Positions 17,307-28,287 are shown, numbered from the stretch's first letter. The stretch: 64,000 nucleotides of DNA from Paraburkholderia sp. D15 (GCF_029910215.1 NZ_CP110395.1:2356001-2420000), one strand, 5' to 3'. Notes: generated from the letters alone by a model not told the origin. Numbers and translations: made by a program.

Positions 17307-17792
17307 TCAACCATCGCTGGGCCCCGGCTTCGCCGAGGGATCGCTGCGCAAGCGTTGCTGCGTGATCTCGCGGCCCACCGCGAGCCGGCGCATGTATTTG
17401 AAGGTGCCGAGCGCCTTGGCGACGAAGTGGCCTTCGCTGTCGCGAATCTCGCCTTCGCAGTACGCCATGGTGGTCGAGCGATGCAGCACGCGGCCGGTCG
17501 CGCGCAATTCGCCGCGGCCCGGCTGCATGAAGTTGACCTTCATTTCGACGGTGACCACGCCGACGCCGTTGCCCGCGAGACTGCGCGCGGCCATCGCCAG
17601 CGCGACGTCGGCCAGCGTCATCGTGACGCCGCCATGCGCGACGTCCCACGTGTTCATGTGATCCGGCCGCAGCGGCAGCACGATTTCGCTGACGCCGTCG
17701 GCGGCGGACACCAGTTGCGCGCCGAGCCGGTCGACGAACGGACTCTCGGGCAACGAAGCGCTGTTTGATGGAGATGAGGATGAATCGGTCAT
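17307..17792 (-). CDS. PaaI-family hotdog thioesterase
   Basis: The protein has 161 residues. The hotdog fold is seen in HMNTWDVAHGGVTMTLADVALAMAA (residues 45-70), with the HGG(V)xxxLAD pattern that places the catalytic acid, then VTVEMKVNFMQPGRGEL. It hydrolyses acyl-CoA thioesters and often rescues trapped CoA. The first 17 residues are Ser-rich and likely disordered. It lies upstream of the MDR oxidoreductase with a 169-bp gap. Confidence 0.9.
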   Translation of the reverse strand: MTDSSSSPSNSASLPESPFVDRLGAQLVSAADGVSEIVLPLRPDHMNTWDVAHGGVTMTLADVALAMAARSLAGNGVGVVTVEMKVNFMQPGRGELRATGRVLHRSTTMAYCEGEIRDSEGHFVAKALGTFKYMRRLAVGREITQQRLRSDPSAKPGPSDG

Positions 17793-17931
17793 GGCGGTTT
17801 TCGGTTGCGTGGCCAGCTAGGGATGGGGCTGAGTCTGAGTTTCTATGTTGCGTCCCAGTGCTGCGTCCCGGTGTTGCATCGATTCGCTGCGTCTGGAATC
17901 TATGTCGATAGGCAGCGGGAAATGATACCCG

Positions 17932-19515
17932 CTACGGCATTTTCGGGCCTCCAGCCATGCGCGCCGCCAGCCGCCCGAGCCGGCGCACCGCATCGTCCGC
18001 ACGCTCCAGATCCGTGCTCGGGCAACTCAGGCGGATGAAATGGTCGAAGCGCTCGGCGTTCGAATACACGGTGCCAGGCATCACGCGGATGCCTTCGTCC
18101 AGCGCGGCTTCGAAGAACGCCGTCGATGCCACCTCGCGCGGCAACTCGATCCAGAAGAACATGCCGCCACGCGGCGGCGTGAACCGCGTGCCCTCGGGAA
18201 ACGATGCGGCGATCGCCGCCGCCATCCGTTCGCGCTGAATCCGCAGCCCCTCGCGCAGACGCCGCAGATGCCGCTCGTACGCGCCGCTTTCCAGATACTC
18301 CGCGAGCACGACCTGCGAGAGCGGCTCGTTGTGCCGCGACTGCGCGAACTTCAGCATGCCGATGCGCGGATGCCAGCGTCCGCCGTTCACCCAACCCACC
18401 CGCATGCCCGGCGCAAGCGTCTTGTTGAACGACGTGCAGTGGATCACCGTGCCGTCGCGATCCCACGCTTTCAGCGAACGCGGCGCCGGCACGGCATCGA
18501 CGAGTTCGCGGTACGGATCGTCCTCGATCAGCGCGACGCCGGCCTGCGAGCACAGCGCGACGAGCCGCGCCTTGTGCGCGTCGGGCATCACACTGCCGAG
18601 CGGATTCTGCAGGTTCGGCACGACCACCACCGCCTTGATCTCGGGATGGGTTTGCAGCGCGAATGTCAGCGCTTCGATCGACAGGCCCGTGCTCGGACTG
18701 ACCGGTATTTCGAGCGCGCGCAGACCGAGACTTTCGAGCGCCTGCAACAAGCCGAAGAAACACGGCGATTCGACCGCGACGGTATCGCCCGGTTGCGTCA
18801 CCGCGCGCAACGCGAGGTTCACGGCTTCGATCCCGCCGTGCGTCATGATGATGTCGTCCGCGCCGATCTGGATGCCCGCCGCCAGCGCACGCCGCGCGAT
18901 CACCGCGCGCAGGTCCGGATCGCCCTGATCGTGACCGACGGCGGTCAGCAAGGTAGGCTGCCGGCGCAGCGCGCGCAACGCGGCTTTCTGCAAGGCCGCG
19001 CCCGGATAGAGATCCGGCGACGCGGTCGCGCCGCCGAGATTCAGCGCATCCGGATAACGCTGGTAGGTCGACACGATCGCCGAAATGCTCGCGTGGATGC
19101 CGACGAATTGCGCGGCGCCGGGCCGCACCGCGAGGTCCTGCGCGTCGGGTTCGGCGGCGGCCGGTAGCGCGGTGGGCGGCGTGCGCACGAAATAACCCGC
19201 ACGCGGCCGCGCGTCGATCAGCGCCGCGCGTTCGAGCACGCGATAGCTCTCGGTCGCCGTCGCGAGGCTCACGCCGTGACGCTGCATGAATGCGCGCATC
19301 GACGGCATGCGGTCGCCGGGACGCAGCACGCCGCTGCCGATCGCCCGGCGGTAGTGCTCGGCGAGTTGTCGATAAAGCGGTTGAGCATCCGCCTGCGGGT
19401 CCGCTGATGGGTTCGCCCGCGGGTCCGCCTGATGGTCCGCCCTCGGGTCCGCCTGATGGTCCGCCTCGTGATCCAACGGCGGCACGGTGTTCTGCATGGA
19501 AGTGGAATCGGTCAT
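17932..19515 (-). CDS. MocR-type transcriptional regulator (GntR-wHTH plus aminotransferase domain)
   Basis: The protein has 527 residues from the ATG at 19515. Residues 46-115 form a GntR winged helix (PLYRQLAEHYRRAI, RPGDRMPSMRAFMQRHGVS). The rest is a fold-type-I aminotransferase domain with DDIIMTHGGIEAVNLAL, NLQNPLGSVMP, ALIEDDPYREL and SFNKTLAPGMRVGW; the Lys of SFNKTL would hold PLP. Such proteins sense PLP or an amino compound. Residues 18-43 are a repeat-coded linker (ADHQADPR units) ahead of the DNA-binding domain. It is divergent from the DUF2917 gene, and the region between them holds a good inverted repeat. Confidence 0.93.
   Translation of the reverse strand: MTDSTSMQNTVPPLDHEADHQADPRADHQADPRANPSADPQADAQPLYRQLAEHYRRAIGSGVLRPGDRMPSMRAFMQRHGVSLATATESYRVLERAALIDARPRAGYFVRTPPTALPAAAEPDAQDLAVRPGAAQFVGIHASISAIVSTYQRYPDALNLGGATASPDLYPGAALQKAALRALRRQPTLLTAVGHDQGDPDLRAVIARRALAAGIQIGADDIIMTHGGIEAVNLALRAVTQPGDTVAVESPCFFGLLQALESLGLRALEIPVSPSTGLSIEALTFALQTHPEIKAVVVVPNLQNPLGSVMPDAHKARLVALCSQAGVALIEDDPYRELVDAVPAPRSLKAWDRDGTVIHCTSFNKTLAPGMRVGWVNGGRWHPRIGMLKFAQSRHNEPLSQVVLAEYLESGAYERHLRRLREGLRIQRERMAAAIAASFPEGTRFTPPRGGMFFWIELPREVASTAFFEAALDEGIRVMPGTVYSNAERFDHFIRLSCPSTDLERADDAVRRLGRLAARMAGGPKMP
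19387..19464. repeat. 24-bp in-frame repeat in the MocR N-terminal linker
   Basis: About three 24-bp units encode ADHQADPR, ADHQADPR, ANPSADPQ and then AD on the minus strand. The first two units differ at only a few bases, and each unit is itself built of two related 12-bp halves (ADHQ, ADPR). Confidence 0.85.
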
Positions 19516-19570
19516 GCGACGATGTTGCGGACGGATTGCGCGCCGCAACAGATACAGGTCGGCGCCAATC

Positions 19571-19611
19571 GAACCGATACAGCAAAAGGAAAGCCCACAC
19601 TGTACCGGTTC
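19571..19611. promoter_or_regulatory. Candidate MocR operator: inverted repeat between divergent genes
   Basis: GAACCGATACAG (19571-19582) and CTGTACCGGTTC (19600-19611) are inverted repeats matching at 11 of 12 positions with a 17-bp spacer. A further GATACAG lies at 19551. The site sits 56 bp from the MocR start and 82 bp from the DUF2917 start, where a MocR regulator would bind to control itself and its neighbour. Confidence 0.5.
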
Positions 19612-19693
19612 AGATAGACGGACGCTGCGGCTGTTTCCATGTCGGCGAACTCCCTAAGCTGTGTGGCATGAAAACGGTTTAAAGGAATCGCCC

Positions 19694-20089
19694 ATGTCCG
19701 CTCTTCCCTCCCGCGAGCCGGCGCCTCGCGACATCGCTGACGTTCGCGCCGTGCCCATCCATCTTCCCGCCGGCCGTATCGCCGTGCACGATCTGCGCGC
19801 GGGCACGTCGATCGTGGCGCTCGAAGGCGCGTTGCAACTGCACTTTCGCGATCATTCGCTGGCGTGGCTCGGCGAAGCCGTGCCCGCCACCGCGATCAAC
19901 CTGCACGAAGGCGAATGTTTCGTGATGCCGCAGCGCGGCGCCGTGTCGATCGGCGCGGTCCACGCACAAGCGGCGGCGTTCGTGCTGCAATCCGCGCACA
20001 CGGAAAACCGCTTGCTGGGTTCGCTGCGCGGCGTCGCGCAAAGTCTGATCGGGTTCGTCAGGAATCTGCTGCGGGAACGCGCCGCGTGA
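19694..20089 (+). CDS. DUF2917 family protein
   Basis: The protein has 131 residues from the ATG at 19694, preceded by AAAGGAA. The middle is a small beta-rich domain (VAVHDLRAGTSIVALEGALQLHF, HEGECFVMPQRGAVSIGAV, in pieces) matching DUF2917, probably a cupin-like fold. The C-terminus has an amphipathic helix and a basic end (GFVRNLLRERAA). Its function is unknown. It is divergent from the MocR regulator, its likely controller, and converges on the thiolase gene. Confidence 0.75.
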   Translation: MSALPSREPAPRDIADVRAVPIHLPAGRIAVHDLRAGTSIVALEGALQLHFRDHSLAWLGEAVPATAINLHEGECFVMPQRGAVSIGAVHAQAAAFVLQSAHTENRLLGSLRGVAQSLIGFVRNLLRERAA

Positions 20090-20156
20090 GGCATGGGATG
20101 CACGCGATCCAGGTGGTGCCACGCCGCGCCGCGCCGCGCGACACCACACCATCGCG

Positions 20157-21335
20157 TCACACCACTTCGAACAAACCCGCCGCGCCCTGCCCGCCGCCGA
20201 TACACATCGTCACCACCACCCGCTTCGCGCCACGACGCTTGCCTTCGATCAGCGCATGCCCGGTCAAGCGCGCGCCCGACACGCCGTACGGATGACCGAC
20301 CGCGATCGCGCCGCCGTTCACATTCAGCCGGTCGTGCGGAATGCCGAGCTTGTCCGCGCAATACAGCACCTGCACAGCGAACGCTTCGTTCAACTCCCAC
20401 AGGTCGATGTCCTCGACCTTCAGGCCCGCCTGCTTCAGCAGCTTCGGCACCGCGAACACCGGCCCGATGCCCATCTCGTCCGGCTCGCAACCGGCCACCG
20501 CGAAGCCGCGGAAAATGCCGAGCGGCTGCAGGCCCTCGCGTTCCGCGACCTTCGCGTTCATCACCACGCAGGCCGACGCGCCGTCCGAGAACTGGCTCGC
20601 GTTGCCCGCCGTGATCACGCCGCCCGGCAGCGCGGTGCGGATCTTCGACACGCCTTCGAGCGTCGTGTCGGCGCGGATGCCCTCGTCGCCGCTCACGGTG
20701 ACTTCCTTCGTCAGCAGACGGCCGGTCGCTTTGTCGGCGACGCCGGCGAGCACCGTCAACGGCACGATCTCGTCCCTGAACTTGCCCGCTTCGAGCGCGG
20801 CCGCCGCGCGCTGCTGCGAACGCACGCCGTACTCGTCCTGACGTTCCTTCGAAATCGCGTAGCGCTTCGCGACGTTCTCCGCGGTTTGCAGCATCGACCA
20901 GTAGATTTCCGGCTTGTGCTGGGTGAGCCAGCCCTCGGTCATCATGTGGCGATTCATCTCGTTCTGCACGCACGAGATCGATTCGACGCCGCCCGCGACG
21001 AACACGTCGCCCTCGCCGGCAATCACGCGTTGCGCGGCGAGCGCGATGGTCTGCAGGCCCGACGAGCAGAAGCGGTTCACCGTCATGCCCGGCACGCTGA
21101 CCGGCAGCCCCGCGCGCAACGCGATCTGCCGCGCGATGTTCATGCCGGTCGCGCCTTCCGGATTCGCGCAGCCGATGATCACGTCCTCGACGCGCGCCGG
21201 GTCGAGCTTCGCGCGTTCGACGGCGGCCTGCGTCACGTGGCCGCCGAGCGTCGCGCCGTGCGTCATGTTGAACCCGCCGCGCCAGGATTTGGCGAGGCCC
21301 GTGCGGGCGGTCGATACGATTACGGCATCAGTCAT
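20157..21335 (-). CDS. Acetyl-CoA C-acyltransferase (thiolase)
   Basis: The protein has 392 residues from the ATG at 21335 (GGAG upstream). Catalytic residues are in place: C90 in [11 protein letters not shown]348 in [10 protein letters not shown] and C378 in MCIGGGQG. It carries out the last step of beta-oxidation, splitting 3-ketoacyl-CoA with CoA. It lies downstream of the enoyl-CoA hydratase/dehydrogenase and the ligase on the same strand with gaps near 110 bp, consistent with one operon. Confidence 0.95.
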   Translation of the reverse strand: MTDAVIVSTARTGLAKSWRGGFNMTHGATLGGHVTQAAVERAKLDPARVEDVIIGCANPEGATGMNIARQIALRAGLPVSVPGMTVNRFCSSGLQTIALAAQRVIAGEGDVFVAGGVESISCVQNEMNRHMMTEGWLTQHKPEIYWSMLQTAENVAKRYAISKERQDEYGVRSQQRAAAALEAGKFRDEIVPLTVLAGVADKATGRLLTKEVTVSGDEGIRADTTLEGVSKIRTALPGGVITAGNASQFSDGASACVVMNAKVAEREGLQPLGIFRGFAVAGCEPDEMGIGPVFAVPKLLKQAGLKVEDIDLWELNEAFAVQVLYCADKLGIPHDRLNVNGGAIAVGHPYGVSGARLTGHALIEGKRRGAKRVVVTMCIGGGQGAAGLFEVV

Positions 21336-21451
21336 GTGAGTTTCTCCATCGGATGGGCCGGCGTGAATGCTCCGCGCTCGCGCCGGTCCCACCCAGATCA
21401 TTCTGGTATCTGCAAATATCGAAGCGGCAAACTGGCTCGCGGACGCACCGC

Positions 21452-23536
21452 TTAGCCGTTGAACCCGCGGCCCTTGTCCGCCAGTTCGGCGATGCTGGCC
21501 GCCAGTTGCCACGCGTCGCCGTTCGGCCGCGCCGCATAACGGCGAATCGCGCGCTCGACGTTATAGAGCCCGACCGTATCCGCATACAGCATCGGGCCGC
21601 CGCGATACAGCGGGAAGCCGTAACCGGTCAGATAGACCATGTCGATATCCGACGCCTTCGACGCAATGCCTTCCTCGAGAATCTTCGCGCCTTCGTTGAC
21701 GAGCGCGAACACCAGCCGTTCGACGATTTCCTCGTCGCTGATCTTGCGGCGTTCCGCGTTGGTTTCCTGCGAATAGGCGACGATCATGCCGTCGACCAGC
21801 GCCGACGGATGCGCGGTGCGATCGCCCGCCTTGTAGTCGTACCAGCCGCCGCCGGTCTTCTGGCCGAAGCGCCCGGTCTCGCACAGCCGATCCGCGATCT
21901 TCGAATAGTGCATGTCGGGATGTTCCTGATAGCGGCGCTTGCGGATCGCCCAGCCGATATCGTTGCCGGCCAGATCGCTCATGCGGAACGGCCCCATCGC
22001 GAAACCGAATTTCTCGATCGCCCGGTCGACCTGCGCGGGCAATGCGCCTTCCTCCAGCATGAAAAGCGCCTGGCGGATGTACTGCTCGATCATCCGGTTG
22101 CCGATGAAGCCGTCGCACACGCCCGACACCACGGCGGTCTTGCGGATCTTCTTCGCGAGCTTCATCACGGTGGCGAGCACGTCCTTCGCGGTTTCCTTGC
22201 CGCGCACCACTTCGAGCAGCTTCATCACGTTGGCCGGGCTGAAGAAATGCAGGCCGACCACGTCCTGCGGACGCTTCGTGAATGCGGCGATTTTGTCGAC
22301 ATCGAGCGTCGACGTGTTCGAGGCGAGGATCGCGCCGGGCTTCGCGACTTCGTCGAGCCGCCTGAACACCTGCTCCTTCACGCCCAGTTCCTCGAACACG
22401 GCTTCGACGATCAGGTCGGCCTGCTTCAGATCGTCGTAGGAGAGCGTGGGCGTGATCAAGGCCATGCGCTGTTCCAGCGCCTCGGGCTTGAGCTTGCCCT
22501 TCTTCACGCTGGCTTCGTAGTTCTTGCGGATCGTCGCGAGGCCGCGATCGAGCGCGTCCTGTTTCGTTTCCAGCAATGTGACCGGCAGGCCCGCGTTGAT
22601 GAAGTTCATCGCGATGCCGCCGCCCATCGTGCCGGCGCCGATCACCGCGACCTGGGCGATCTCGCGCACCGGCGTGTCGGCGGGGACATCCGGAATCTTG
22701 CTGGCCGCGCGCTCGCCGAAGAACGCGTGACGCAGCGCATGACTCTCCGGCGTCTGCACCAGCGCGACGAAGCAGTCGCGTTCGAAGGCGAGGCCCTTCT
22801 CGAAACCGTTCTGCACGCCCGCTTCCACCGCGTCGATGCATTTGAGCGGCGCGGGGAAGTTCCTGGCCATCGCGGTGACGGTGTTGCGCGCGAACTGGAT
22901 GAAGCCGGCGGCGTTCGGATGCTCGATCTTGCGATCGCGCACACGCGGATGCGGCCCGGCGTTCGCGCCGACCTTGCGCGCGAACGCAAGCGCGGCCTCG
23001 CCGAGATCGCCCTGCACGACTTCGTCGAACAGACCCGAACCGGCCAGTTTCTCCGACGCCACCGGCGCACCCGACACGATCATGTTGAGCGCGGCTTCGA
23101 GGCCGATCGCGCGCGGCAGGCGCTGCGTGCCGCCCGCGCCCGGCAGAATGCCGAGCTTCACTTCCGGCAACGCGATCTGCGCGCCGGGCGCCGCGATCCG
23201 GTAATGCGCGCCTAGCGCGAGTTCGAGACCGCCGCCCATCGCGACGCTGTGGATCGCCGCGACCACCGGCTTCGCGCTGCCTTCGACGATCTTGATGACC
23301 GTCGCGAGCGTCGGCTCCTGGGTGGCTTTCGGCGTGTTGAATTCGGTGATGTCGGCGCCGCCCGAAAAGGCCTTGCCCGCGCCGGTCAGCACGATCGCCT
23401 TGATGGCGGGATCGTGCTGCGCACGCTCGATGCCGTCGACGATGCCGGCTCGCGTCGACAGGCCGAGGCCGTTCACCGGCGGATTGTTCAGCGTGATGAC
23501 GGCCACGCCGTCATGAGTTGTGTAGTCCACTGCCAT
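21452..23536 (-). CDS. Bifunctional enoyl-CoA hydratase / 3-hydroxyacyl-CoA dehydrogenase (FadB-like)
   Basis: The protein has 694 residues. The N-terminal crotonase domain (about 1-190) shows [20 protein letters not shown] and [19 protein letters not shown]. The C-terminal dehydrogenase (about 290-680) has [35 protein letters not shown] and [20 protein letters not shown] with the catalytic His. It hydrates trans-2-enoyl-CoA and oxidises the product to 3-ketoacyl-CoA. This is the peroxisomal-multifunctional-like architecture rather than E. coli FadB length (about 730). Confidence 0.95.
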   Translation of the reverse strand: MAVDYTTHDGVAVITLNNPPVNGLGLSTRAGIVDGIERAQHDPAIKAIVLTGAGKAFSGGADITEFNTPKATQEPTLATVIKIVEGSAKPVVAAIHSVAMGGGLELALGAHYRIAAPGAQIALPEVKLGILPGAGGTQRLPRAIGLEAALNMIVSGAPVASEKLAGSGLFDEVVQGDLGEAALAFARKVGANAGPHPRVRDRKIEHPNAAGFIQFARNTVTAMARNFPAPLKCIDAVEAGVQNGFEKGLAFERDCFVALVQTPESHALRHAFFGERAASKIPDVPADTPVREIAQVAVIGAGTMGGGIAMNFINAGLPVTLLETKQDALDRGLATIRKNYEASVKKGKLKPEALEQRMALITPTLSYDDLKQADLIVEAVFEELGVKEQVFRRLDEVAKPGAILASNTSTLDVDKIAAFTKRPQDVVGLHFFSPANVMKLLEVVRGKETAKDVLATVMKLAKKIRKTAVVSGVCDGFIGNRMIEQYIRQALFMLEEGALPAQVDRAIEKFGFAMGPFRMSDLAGNDIGWAIRKRRYQEHPDMHYSKIADRLCETGRFGQKTGGGWYDYKAGDRTAHPSALVDGMIVAYSQETNAERRKISDEEIVERLVFALVNEGAKILEEGIASKASDIDMVYLTGYGFPLYRGGPMLYADTVGLYNVERAIRRYAARPNGDAWQLAASIAELADKGRGFNG

Positions 23537-23643
23537 CTGCCTGCCTCCATGCCATTCGTGACGCTATTGCGATTGAAGCGGCGCAGCGCGCGCCGTCCGT
23601 TCGGTCAGCAGGCAGAATACACAGAAAAGCACGCTCGTTCAAT

Positions 23644-25326
23644 TTATCCTTCGACGGGGTTTCCCCTGGTCAAGGGACAGTGCTTTTCGTCCTCCAGCGC
23701 GGACGGCAGCACGTGATCGCGGAACTGATCGCGCAGCTTCAATTTCTGCAATTTGCCGGTGGCCGTGTGCGGCAATTCGTCGACGAAGGCGACGTCGTCG
23801 GGAATCCACCACTTCGCCACCTTGCCGTCGTAGAACGCTAACAGTTCTTCGCGCGTCACGTCGTGACCCGCGCGCTTGACGACGACCAGCAGCGGCCGCT
23901 CGGTCCATTTCGGATGCGCGCACGCGATGCAGGCCGCCTCCGCCACCGCCGGATGCGCGATCGCGACGTTCTCGACGTCGATCGAACTGATCCATTCGCC
24001 GCCGGACTTGATCACGTCCTTCGAGCGATCGGTGATGTGCAGGAAACTGTCCGGGTCGATGGTCGCGACGTCGCCGGTCGGAAACCAGCCGTCCACGAGC
24101 GGCGAATCGTCCTTGCGGAAATACCGGTCGATCACCCACGGACCGCGCACGTGCAGGTCGCCGAACGCGACGCCGTCCCACGGCAATTCGTGGCCATCCT
24201 CGCCGACGATCTTCATGTCCACGCCGTACAGCACGTGCCCCTGCTTTTCCAGCAATTTGCGCTGCTCGTCGATGGGCCGCTGCGACTGTTCCCACGTGAG
24301 TTTGGACAGCGTGCCGAGCGGCGACATCTCGGTCATGCCCCATGCGTGGATCACCTGCACGCCGTAGTCGTCCTCGAAGGTGCGCAGCATCGCGGGCGGA
24401 CAGGCGGAACCGCCGATCACCGTACGGTTCAGCGACGAAAACCGCACGCCCGCCTCGCGCAGATAGTTCAGCAAGCCGAGCCACACGGTCGGCACGCCGG
24501 CCGAATAGGTGACGCGTTCGCTTTCCATCAGCTCGTACAGCGACTTGCCGTCGAGATCCTTACCGGGAAACACCAGCTTCGCGCCGGTCAGCGGCGCGGA
24601 GTGCGGGATGCCCCACGCGTTCACATGGAACATCGGCACGACCGGCAGCACGGCGTCGCGCGCCGACAGGCACATCGCATCGGGCAGCGCGGCGCCGAAC
24701 GCATGCAGGACCGTCGACCGATGCGAGTACAGCGCGCCTTTCGGATTCCCGGTGGTGCCGGACGTGTAGCACAGGTACGAAGCCTGGCGCTCGTCGAGGG
24801 GCGGCCACGCGAACTCGCCGTCCTGCGCGTTCACCAGCGTCTCGTAGCTGAGCACCGGCGTTTGCATCGCGGGCAGATGCGCTTCGTCGGCGAGCGCGAT
24901 CCAGCCGCGCACCTTCGGGCATTGCGGCGCGAGCACGTCGACCAGCGGCGCGAAGGTGGTGTCGAACATCACGTAGGCGTCGTCGGCGTGATTGACGATG
25001 TAGGCGATCTGGTCCGGAAAAAGCCGCGGATTGATGGTGTGGCACACCGCCCCGAAACCGGTCGTGCCGTAATACGCCTCGAGATGCCGGTAGCCGTTCC
25101 AGGCGAGCGTCGCAACGCGCTCGCCGGGTTCGACACCCAGCGCGATCAACGCCTGCGCGAGTTGTTTCGCGCGCTTCTCGCAGTCGCGGTAGGTGTACCG
25201 GTGCAGATCGCCCTCGATGCGCCGCGACACGATTTCCGTGCCGCCGAAATGCCGCGCCGCATGCGCGAGCAATGAAGATACTGTGAGCGGCACATCCATC
25301 ATCTGGCCCAACAACGGCGTCGTCAT
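23644..25326 (-). CDS. Acyl-CoA ligase (AMP-forming), methylthiopropionyl/long-chain type
   Basis: The protein has 560 residues of the ANL superfamily. The P-loop-like motif is [18 protein letters not shown], with [31 protein letters not shown], in pieces, forming the A8 hinge region, and a C-terminal Lys in [14 protein letters not shown]. The opening ([21 protein letters not shown]) and [16 protein letters not shown] resemble the 3-(methylthio)propionyl-CoA ligase / medium-to-long-chain fatty acid ligase group. AGGAGA precedes the ATG. It is first in the predicted ligase, FadB-like, thiolase operon. Confidence 0.9.
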   Translation of the reverse strand: MTTPLLGQMMDVPLTVSSLLAHAARHFGGTEIVSRRIEGDLHRYTYRDCEKRAKQLAQALIALGVEPGERVATLAWNGYRHLEAYYGTTGFGAVCHTINPRLFPDQIAYIVNHADDAYVMFDTTFAPLVDVLAPQCPKVRGWIALADEAHLPAMQTPVLSYETLVNAQDGEFAWPPLDERQASYLCYTSGTTGNPKGALYSHRSTVLHAFGAALPDAMCLSARDAVLPVVPMFHVNAWGIPHSAPLTGAKLVFPGKDLDGKSLYELMESERVTYSAGVPTVWLGLLNYLREAGVRFSSLNRTVIGGSACPPAMLRTFEDDYGVQVIHAWGMTEMSPLGTLSKLTWEQSQRPIDEQRKLLEKQGHVLYGVDMKIVGEDGHELPWDGVAFGDLHVRGPWVIDRYFRKDDSPLVDGWFPTGDVATIDPDSFLHITDRSKDVIKSGGEWISSIDVENVAIAHPAVAEAACIACAHPKWTERPLLVVVKRAGHDVTREELLAFYDGKVAKWWIPDDVAFVDELPHTATGKLQKLKLRDQFRDHVLPSALEDEKHCPLTRGNPVEG

Positions 25327-25407
25327 AAAGCGAGGTCTCCTGGTGCGGATGGCTTGCGTGCAAATGGGACTCGGCGGATCGGCATATATCCGCGATGGAT
25401 CGGCTGA

Positions 25408-25444
25408 GCGCCAGCCAGCATCCCCGCTGGCGCGGATTTACAAT
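25408..25444 (+). promoter_or_regulatory. Inverted repeat and -10-like hexamer upstream of selO
   Basis: GCGCCAGC (25408-25415) and GCTGGCGC (25426-25433) are perfect 8-bp inverted repeats with a 10-bp spacer. TACAAT, matching the -10 consensus at five of six positions, follows at 25439-25444, 26 bases before the selO ATG. The position would suit a repressor site, or the hairpin could be structural. No good -35 was found. Confidence 0.35.
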
Positions 25445-25469
25445 ATCGGTTAATCCAGAGGCGCTCAAC

Positions 25470-27026
25470 ATGTCGTTTTCCCCAAGCTTTGCAGGGTTAT
25501 CCGGGCCGTTAGCGGCTCTTTCCAGTTCACTCGTCAACTCGCCGGAAAGCGCGTTCGCACGGCTCGGCAGCGTCTTTCTGACGCGTCTGCCGGCCGCGCC
25601 GCTCAATGCGCCCTACATGGTCGGCTTCTCCGCGGAGACCGCCGCGCTGCTCGGTTTAGAGCCGGGCCTCCAGAACGATCCCGGTTTCGCCGAGCTGTTC
25701 TCCGGCAATGCCACGCGCGAATGGCCCGCCGATGCGCTGCCGTATGCGTCGGTGTATTCGGGGCACCAGTTCGGCGTGTGGGCCGGCCAGCTCGGCGACG
25801 GCCGCGCGCTCGGCCTCGGCGAAGTCGAACATGACGGCCGCCGCTTCGAACTGCAGCTCAAGGGCGCCGGACGCACGCCCTATTCGCGCATGGGCGACGG
25901 GCGCGCGGTGCTGCGTTCGTCGATCCGCGAGTTTCTCGGTTCGGAGGCGCTGCATCATCTCGGCATTCCGACCACCCGCGCGCTGTGCGTGATCGGTTCC
26001 GACCAGCCGGTGCGGCGCGAGGAGATCGAGACCGCCGCGGTGGTGACGCGGGTCGCGCCGAGCTTCGTGCGCTTCGGTCACTTCGAGCATTTCTATTCGA
26101 ACGATCGCACCGACGCGCTGCGGGCGCTTGCCGATCACGTGATCGCGCGTTTCTATCCGCATTGCCGCGAGGCGGACGATCCCTATCTCGCGCTGCTCGG
26201 CGAAGCGGTCAGATCGACCGCCGACCTGATGGTCGACTGGCAGGCGGTGGGCTTCTGTCACGGCGTGATGAATACCGACAACATGTCGATTCTCGGCCTG
26301 ACGATCGACTACGGTCCGTTCGGTTTCATGGATGGCTTCGACGCCGGTCACATCTGCAATCACTCCGACTCGCAAGGCCGCTACGCGTACCGCATGCAAC
26401 CGCAGATCGCGTACTGGAACCTCTTCTGTCTCGCGCAGGGCCTGTTGCCGCTGCTCGGTGCACAGCACGAGGAAAGCGTGCGCGGCGACAAGTCGATCGA
26501 GGACGCGCAGCGTGTGCTCGGCGGCTTCAAGGAGCGTTTCGCGCCGGCGCTGGAGGCGCGCATGCGCGCCAAGCTCGGCCTCGCGCTCGAACTGGAAGGC
26601 GACGACGCGCTGATCAACCGCCTGTTCGACGCGATGCACGCGAACCGCGCGGATTTCACGCTGACGTTCCGCCACCTCGCCCGCGTGTCGAAGCACGACG
26701 CAAGTGGCGACGCCCGCGTACGCGACCTGTTCCTCGACCGCGCCGCCTTCGACGCATGGGCGAACGACTATCGCGCGCGCCTGTCCCATGAAACACGCGA
26801 CGATGCCGAACGCGCCATTGCAATGAACCGGGTGAACCCCAAATTCATTCTTCGCAATCATCTGGCGGAAACCGCGATCCGCCGCGCGAAGGAGAAGGAT
26901 TTCTCCGAAGTGGCGCGTCTGGCCGACGTGCTGCGCCATCCGTTCGACGAACAACCCGAGTACGAAGCGTATGCGGGGCTGCCGCCCGATTGGGCGAGTT
27001 CGCTGGAAGTCAGTTGTTCGTCGTGA
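25470..27026 (+). CDS. selO: Protein adenylyltransferase SelO (YdiU)
   Basis: The protein has 518 residues from the ATG at 25470. It is a pseudokinase-fold AMP transferase that modifies proteins in redox stress. Motifs include [50 protein letters not shown], and the metal-binding [25 protein letters not shown], given here in its family order. The E. coli and human proteins end in a redox Cys-x-x-Cys region; this one ends SLEVSCSS, with a Cys close to the C-terminus. msrB follows 158 bp downstream in the same direction. Confidence 0.95.
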   Translation: MSFSPSFAGLSGPLAALSSSLVNSPESAFARLGSVFLTRLPAAPLNAPYMVGFSAETAALLGLEPGLQNDPGFAELFSGNATREWPADALPYASVYSGHQFGVWAGQLGDGRALGLGEVEHDGRRFELQLKGAGRTPYSRMGDGRAVLRSSIREFLGSEALHHLGIPTTRALCVIGSDQPVRREEIETAAVVTRVAPSFVRFGHFEHFYSNDRTDALRALADHVIARFYPHCREADDPYLALLGEAVRSTADLMVDWQAVGFCHGVMNTDNMSILGLTIDYGPFGFMDGFDAGHICNHSDSQGRYAYRMQPQIAYWNLFCLAQGLLPLLGAQHEESVRGDKSIEDAQRVLGGFKERFAPALEARMRAKLGLALELEGDDALINRLFDAMHANRADFTLTFRHLARVSKHDASGDARVRDLFLDRAAFDAWANDYRARLSHETRDDAERAIAMNRVNPKFILRNHLAETAIRRAKEKDFSEVARLADVLRHPFDEQPEYEAYAGLPPDWASSLEVSCSS

Positions 27027-27184
27027 TGCGCCCGCGGCGCGGGGTGAACGTTCTTTCACCGCCCCGCACCGCGCTCCGTCGCGCTGCACCGGACACCAGC
27101 CCACAGCCCATTGCACGGGCAGTCCGCATCGCCCGAAGCCTTTCAAGCCGTCCCCAAAACAAGCCCGAGACAGGAACCCCGACC

Positions 27185-27607
27185 ATGAACAAGCCCGACG
27201 ATCTCAACCCCGCCACCCCAGCCGTGCAGAAAGACGACGCCGAGTGGCGCAAACAGCTCTCCGACATCGAGTACCAGGTGACGCGCCACGCGGCCACCGA
27301 ACGTCCGTTCACGGGCCGCTATCACGATCACTGGGACCGTGGCATTTACGACTGCGTGTGCTGCGGCACGCCGCTGTTCGAATCGGACACCAAGTTCGAC
27401 GCCGGCTGCGGCTGGCCGAGCTACTTCAAGCCGATCGACGGCGAAGTGATCGCCGAGAAAACCGACCGCTCGCACGGCATGCTGCGCATCGAGGTGCAAT
27501 GCAAGAACTGCGGCGCGCACCTCGGCCACGTGTTCGAGGACGGACCGGCGCCGACGGGCCTGCGCTACTGCATCAATTCGGCTGCGTTACAATTCGAGCC
27601 CAAGTAA
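27185..27607 (+). CDS. msrB: Peptide-methionine (R)-S-oxide reductase
   Basis: The protein has 140 residues from the ATG at 27185, preceded by a weak GGAA-type site; the frame is open further upstream without conserved content. Zinc cysteines are in DCVCCGTPL and [10 protein letters not shown], and the catalytic Cys is in [20 protein letters not shown] is the substrate-site signature. It repairs methionine-R-sulfoxide in proteins in the cytoplasm. Being just downstream of selO, another redox-linked enzyme, it may share its transcript. Confidence 0.95.
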   Translation: MNKPDDLNPATPAVQKDDAEWRKQLSDIEYQVTRHAATERPFTGRYHDHWDRGIYDCVCCGTPLFESDTKFDAGCGWPSYFKPIDGEVIAEKTDRSHGMLRIEVQCKNCGAHLGHVFEDGPAPTGLRYCINSAALQFEPK

Positions 27608-27755
27608 CGCGGCGCGAAGTCCGGCGTTGCCGGCCGGGCCTGCGTCACCCTGGGTTGGTGTCGCCGGGTTTGCGTTGCGCACGCCGCCCGGCGCCGGTCC
27701 TTTCGCACCGCGTCCCTCGTTGTTCGACTCCTTTCCGCGCATTCCCGACCAGATA

Positions 27756-28286
27756 ATGAAATTCCTGTTCGATCTGTTCCCGATCATCCTGTTCTTCGTC
27801 GCGTTCAAGCTTTGGGGCATTTTCACGGCGACGGCAGTGGCGATCGTCGCCACGCTGGTGCAGATCGCGTGGGTCGCCTTCCGCCACCGCAAGGTCGACC
27901 CGATGCTGTGGGTCAGCCTCGGCGTGGTCACGGTGTTCGGCGGCGCGACGCTCGTGCTGCACAACGACACCTTCATCAAGTGGAAGCCGACCGTGTTGTA
28001 CTGGGCGTTTTCGGTCGCGCTGATCGTCTCGCAACTGGCGTTCAACAAGAACCTGATCGAAGCGATGATGGGCAAGCAGATCACGCTGCCGCACGCGATC
28101 TGGGGCAAGCTGAATATTGTCTGGGCGATCTTTTTCGTGCTGCTCGGGCTCGTCAATCTGTTCGTCGCCTATCACTACACGACCGACCAGTGGGTCAACT
28201 TCAAGCTGTTCGGCGCGACGGGCTGCCTCGTGGTGTTCATCGTCGGACAGAGCCTGTGGCTGTCGAAATATATGAAGGAAGAATGA
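27756..28286 (+). CDS. yciB: Inner-membrane-spanning septation protein YciB (IspZ)
   Basis: The protein has 176 residues from the ATG at 27756, giving [21 protein letters not shown]. Five hydrophobic helices follow, with [36 protein letters not shown] and the terminal [10 protein letters not shown] typical of YciB. The family sits in the inner membrane and affects cell division and envelope synthesis. The stop is one base before the bolA-like start, so the two are coupled. Confidence 0.95.
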   Translation: MKFLFDLFPIILFFVAFKLWGIFTATAVAIVATLVQIAWVAFRHRKVDPMLWVSLGVVTVFGGATLVLHNDTFIKWKPTVLYWAFSVALIVSQLAFNKNLIEAMMGKQITLPHAIWGKLNIVWAIFFVLLGLVNLFVAYHYTTDQWVNFKLFGATGCLVVFIVGQSLWLSKYMKEE

Positions 28287-28287
28287 C

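Noticed and set aside
14927..17365. Plus-strand open frame of about 812 codons opposite the SDR and MDR genes
   Set aside because: It runs across two clear genes on the minus strand and the gap between them; the product is Arg/His-rich without motifs.
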